Assembly (NCBI GenBank): GCA_016930895.1
Contig: JAFGFV010000392.1
Coordinates: 1 to 22,681, forward strand
Reading direction: 5' to 3'
Length of the DNA stretch: 22,681 nt
Source of the DNA: Spirochaetales bacterium
GTDB taxonomy: Bacteria > Spirochaetota > Spirochaetia > SZUA-6 > DRHE01
Part shown: piece by piece, positions 21,595-22,681 of the stretch
Position numbering within the stretch: position 1 is the first letter of the stretch
Layout: every line of letters begins with the position of its first letter
Notes under the pieces: generated by a model
Seen by the model: only the letters and a program-made list of their open reading frames with translations
Told to the model about the DNA's origin: nothing
The model's database searches: none
Position numbers and translations under genes: made by a program

Positions 21595-22681
21595 CGGTCC
21601 TGCTCCTCCAGACGGCGCCGCTCCTGGAAGTCGTCCCGCAGGCCCAGCATGTACTCCCCCACGAGCTCCTTGGACACCGCCGGCCCGTTGACCAGCCGTG
21701 CCACCACCCGGCCGCGGTACATGACCACCACGGTGTCGGCCAGCCCCAGGATCTCGTCCAGGTTCGACGAGATCAGGAGCACCGCGTTGCCGTCCCGCCG
21801 GATCTCCAGGATCCTGGAGTAGATGAACTCGGAGGAGGCCACGTCCAGGCCCCAGGTGGGCTCGGAGAAAATGATGAAGTCGGTCTTGGAGGCAAGCTCC
21901 CGCGACAGGATCACCTTCTGGATGTTGCCTCCGGACAGGGTCCCGATCGGGACCCGGGGGTCCCCGTCGATCGAGTAGCTTTCCTTGAGCCCCTCGGCGA
22001 ATGCCTCGACCTCGTGCCGGCGGAACACCCCTCCCGTCAGGAACTCGTGGTGACGGGATACGATCATGTTTTCCATGACCGAGCTCTGCAGGCTGGAGCC
22101 TCGATGCAGCCGGTCGGCCGGGACGTAGGCCAGCCCCCGTTCACGGAGGTGCAGCGCGTCGAAGTGGGTGATGTCCTTGCCGTCGTGCAGAATGCGCCCT
22201 TCGCTGACCCTCCTCAAGCCCGTGACCACGTCCTCCAGCTCCGCCAGGCCGTTCCCGCTGACCCCGGCCACGCCCACGATCTCCCCGCCATGCACGGCCA
22301 GATCGACGTGGTCCAGCAGGGGATGGTCCTGCCCCTTCTGCCGGAGAACCACCCCCTGCAGCTCCAGCACCGCTCTGCCCTGGGGCAGCGGCTCCCGCTC
22401 GAAGGCGAAGCTCACGCTCTTGCCGACCATGAGGCGGGAAAGCTCCCGCTCGTCCACCGTCGAGGTTTCGCGCACCGCTACGACCCGGCCCTTGCGCATG
22501 ACCGTGACCCGCTGAGAGATGGCCTTCACCTCCCCGAGCTTGTGGGTGATGATGATGATCGTCTTGCCGATGTCCCTCAAGGAGCGCAGGGTCCCGAAGA
22601 GCTTGTGGATCTGCTGCTCGGTGAGCACCGAGGTCGGCTCGTCCAGGATCAGCAGGTCCGCCCGGCGGTACAGGATCTTGA
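21591..22681 (-). CDS. ABC transporter tandem ATP-binding protein, BMP/nucleoside type, 5' end outside window
   Basis: The frame is open to the right edge, so the start and most of the first nucleotide-binding domain are missing. The visible part begins in the Walker B of domain 1 (LLILDEPTSVLTEQQ, near 22650-22610) and its switch His (IIIITHKLGEV). Domain 2 is complete: a degenerate Walker A (GVSGNGLAELEDVV in place of GxxGxGKS/T), the signature TLSGGNIQKVILSREL, and an altered Walker B (FIIFSEPTWGLDVAS). Two domains of unequal quality are usual for RbsA/YufO-type ATPases, where the second site is often inactive. It energises the two permeases downstream, with which it overlaps by GTGA. An internal GTG at 22628 is not the true start because conserved sequence continues upstream. 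Confidence 0.93.
   Translation of the reverse strand, partial: KILYRRADLLILDEPTSVLTEQQIHKLFGTLRSLRDIGKTIIIITHKLGEVKAISQRVTVMRKGRVVAVRETSTVDERELSRLMVGKSVSFAFEREPLPQGRAVLELQGVVLRQKGQDHPLLDHVDLAVHGGEIVGVAGVSGNGLAELEDVVTGLRRVSEGRILHDGKDITHFDALHLRERGLAYVPADRLHRGSSLQSSVMENMIVSRHHEFLTGGVFRRHEVEAFAEGLKESYSIDGDPRVPIGTLSGGNIQKVILSRELASKTDFIIFSEPTWGLDVASSEFIYSRILEIRRDGNAVLLISSNLDEILGLADTVVVMYRGRVVARLVNGPAVSKELVGEYMLGLRDDFQERRRLEEQDR

Noticed and set aside
21700..21900. Damaged ATPase because of non-canonical Walker motifs in domain 2
   Set aside because: Degenerate second nucleotide sites are normal in the RbsA/YufO-type family.

Overview
The window is a gene-dense, GC-rich (roughly two-thirds GC by eye) bacterial chromosome segment. 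Almost every gene is on the minus strand, and there is no stretch of 300 bases without a gene. I see no rRNA, tRNA, CRISPR array, insertion sequence or phage gene. A complete bacterial V/A-type ATPase together with an FGGY-kinase polyol/sugar cluster would fit several GC-rich lineages that use V/A-ATPases; I cannot assign a taxon from this sequence.

Layout, left to right. (1) 1-384: the 3' end of a plus-strand AbiEii/DUF1814-type nucleotidyltransferase, cut by the window edge. (2) 389-8525: a minus-strand carbohydrate or polyol-phosphate cluster in three apparent transcription units. In order of transcription these are FGGY kinase 2 and an AraM/EgsA-type glycerol-1-phosphate dehydrogenase relative (8525-5636); an SDR oxidoreductase overlapping a GlpD-type FAD dehydrogenase (5507-3049); and a TIM-barrel protein, a cupin and FGGY kinase 1 (2980-389). 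The second and third units each follow a sigma70-like promoter whose -35 hexamer is built on the stop codon of the gene before it, and both have an inverted repeat nearby. (3) 8613-9458: a plus-strand PHP-domain histidinol-phosphatase-like gene, possibly on a near-leaderless transcript. (4) 19568-9592: a nine-gene V/A-ATPase operon in the order G/H, C, I, K, F, E, A, B, D, followed by a universal stress protein (overlapping D) and a PTS EIIA protein. (5) 22681-19643: an ABC importer of the BMP/nucleoside type (tandem ATPase cut by the right edge, plus two permeases), with overlapping start and stop codons throughout.

How they may work together. The left cluster has the parts for importing-cell catabolism of a sugar or polyol: phosphorylation by two different FGGY kinases, oxidation of polyol phosphates by two unrelated dehydrogenase families that classically prefer opposite glycerol-phosphate stereoisomers, an NADP(H)-type SDR, and a small unrecognised TIM-barrel enzyme plus cupin that could handle the keto-phosphate product. 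The substrate cannot be read from sequence. The V/A-ATPase would couple ATP to proton or sodium movement; its trailing Usp and PTS EIIA genes suggest metabolic or stress-state regulation of ion pumping, which is inference. The BMP-type importer appears to be a separate unit, because a good extended -10 promoter lies between it and the ATPase operon.
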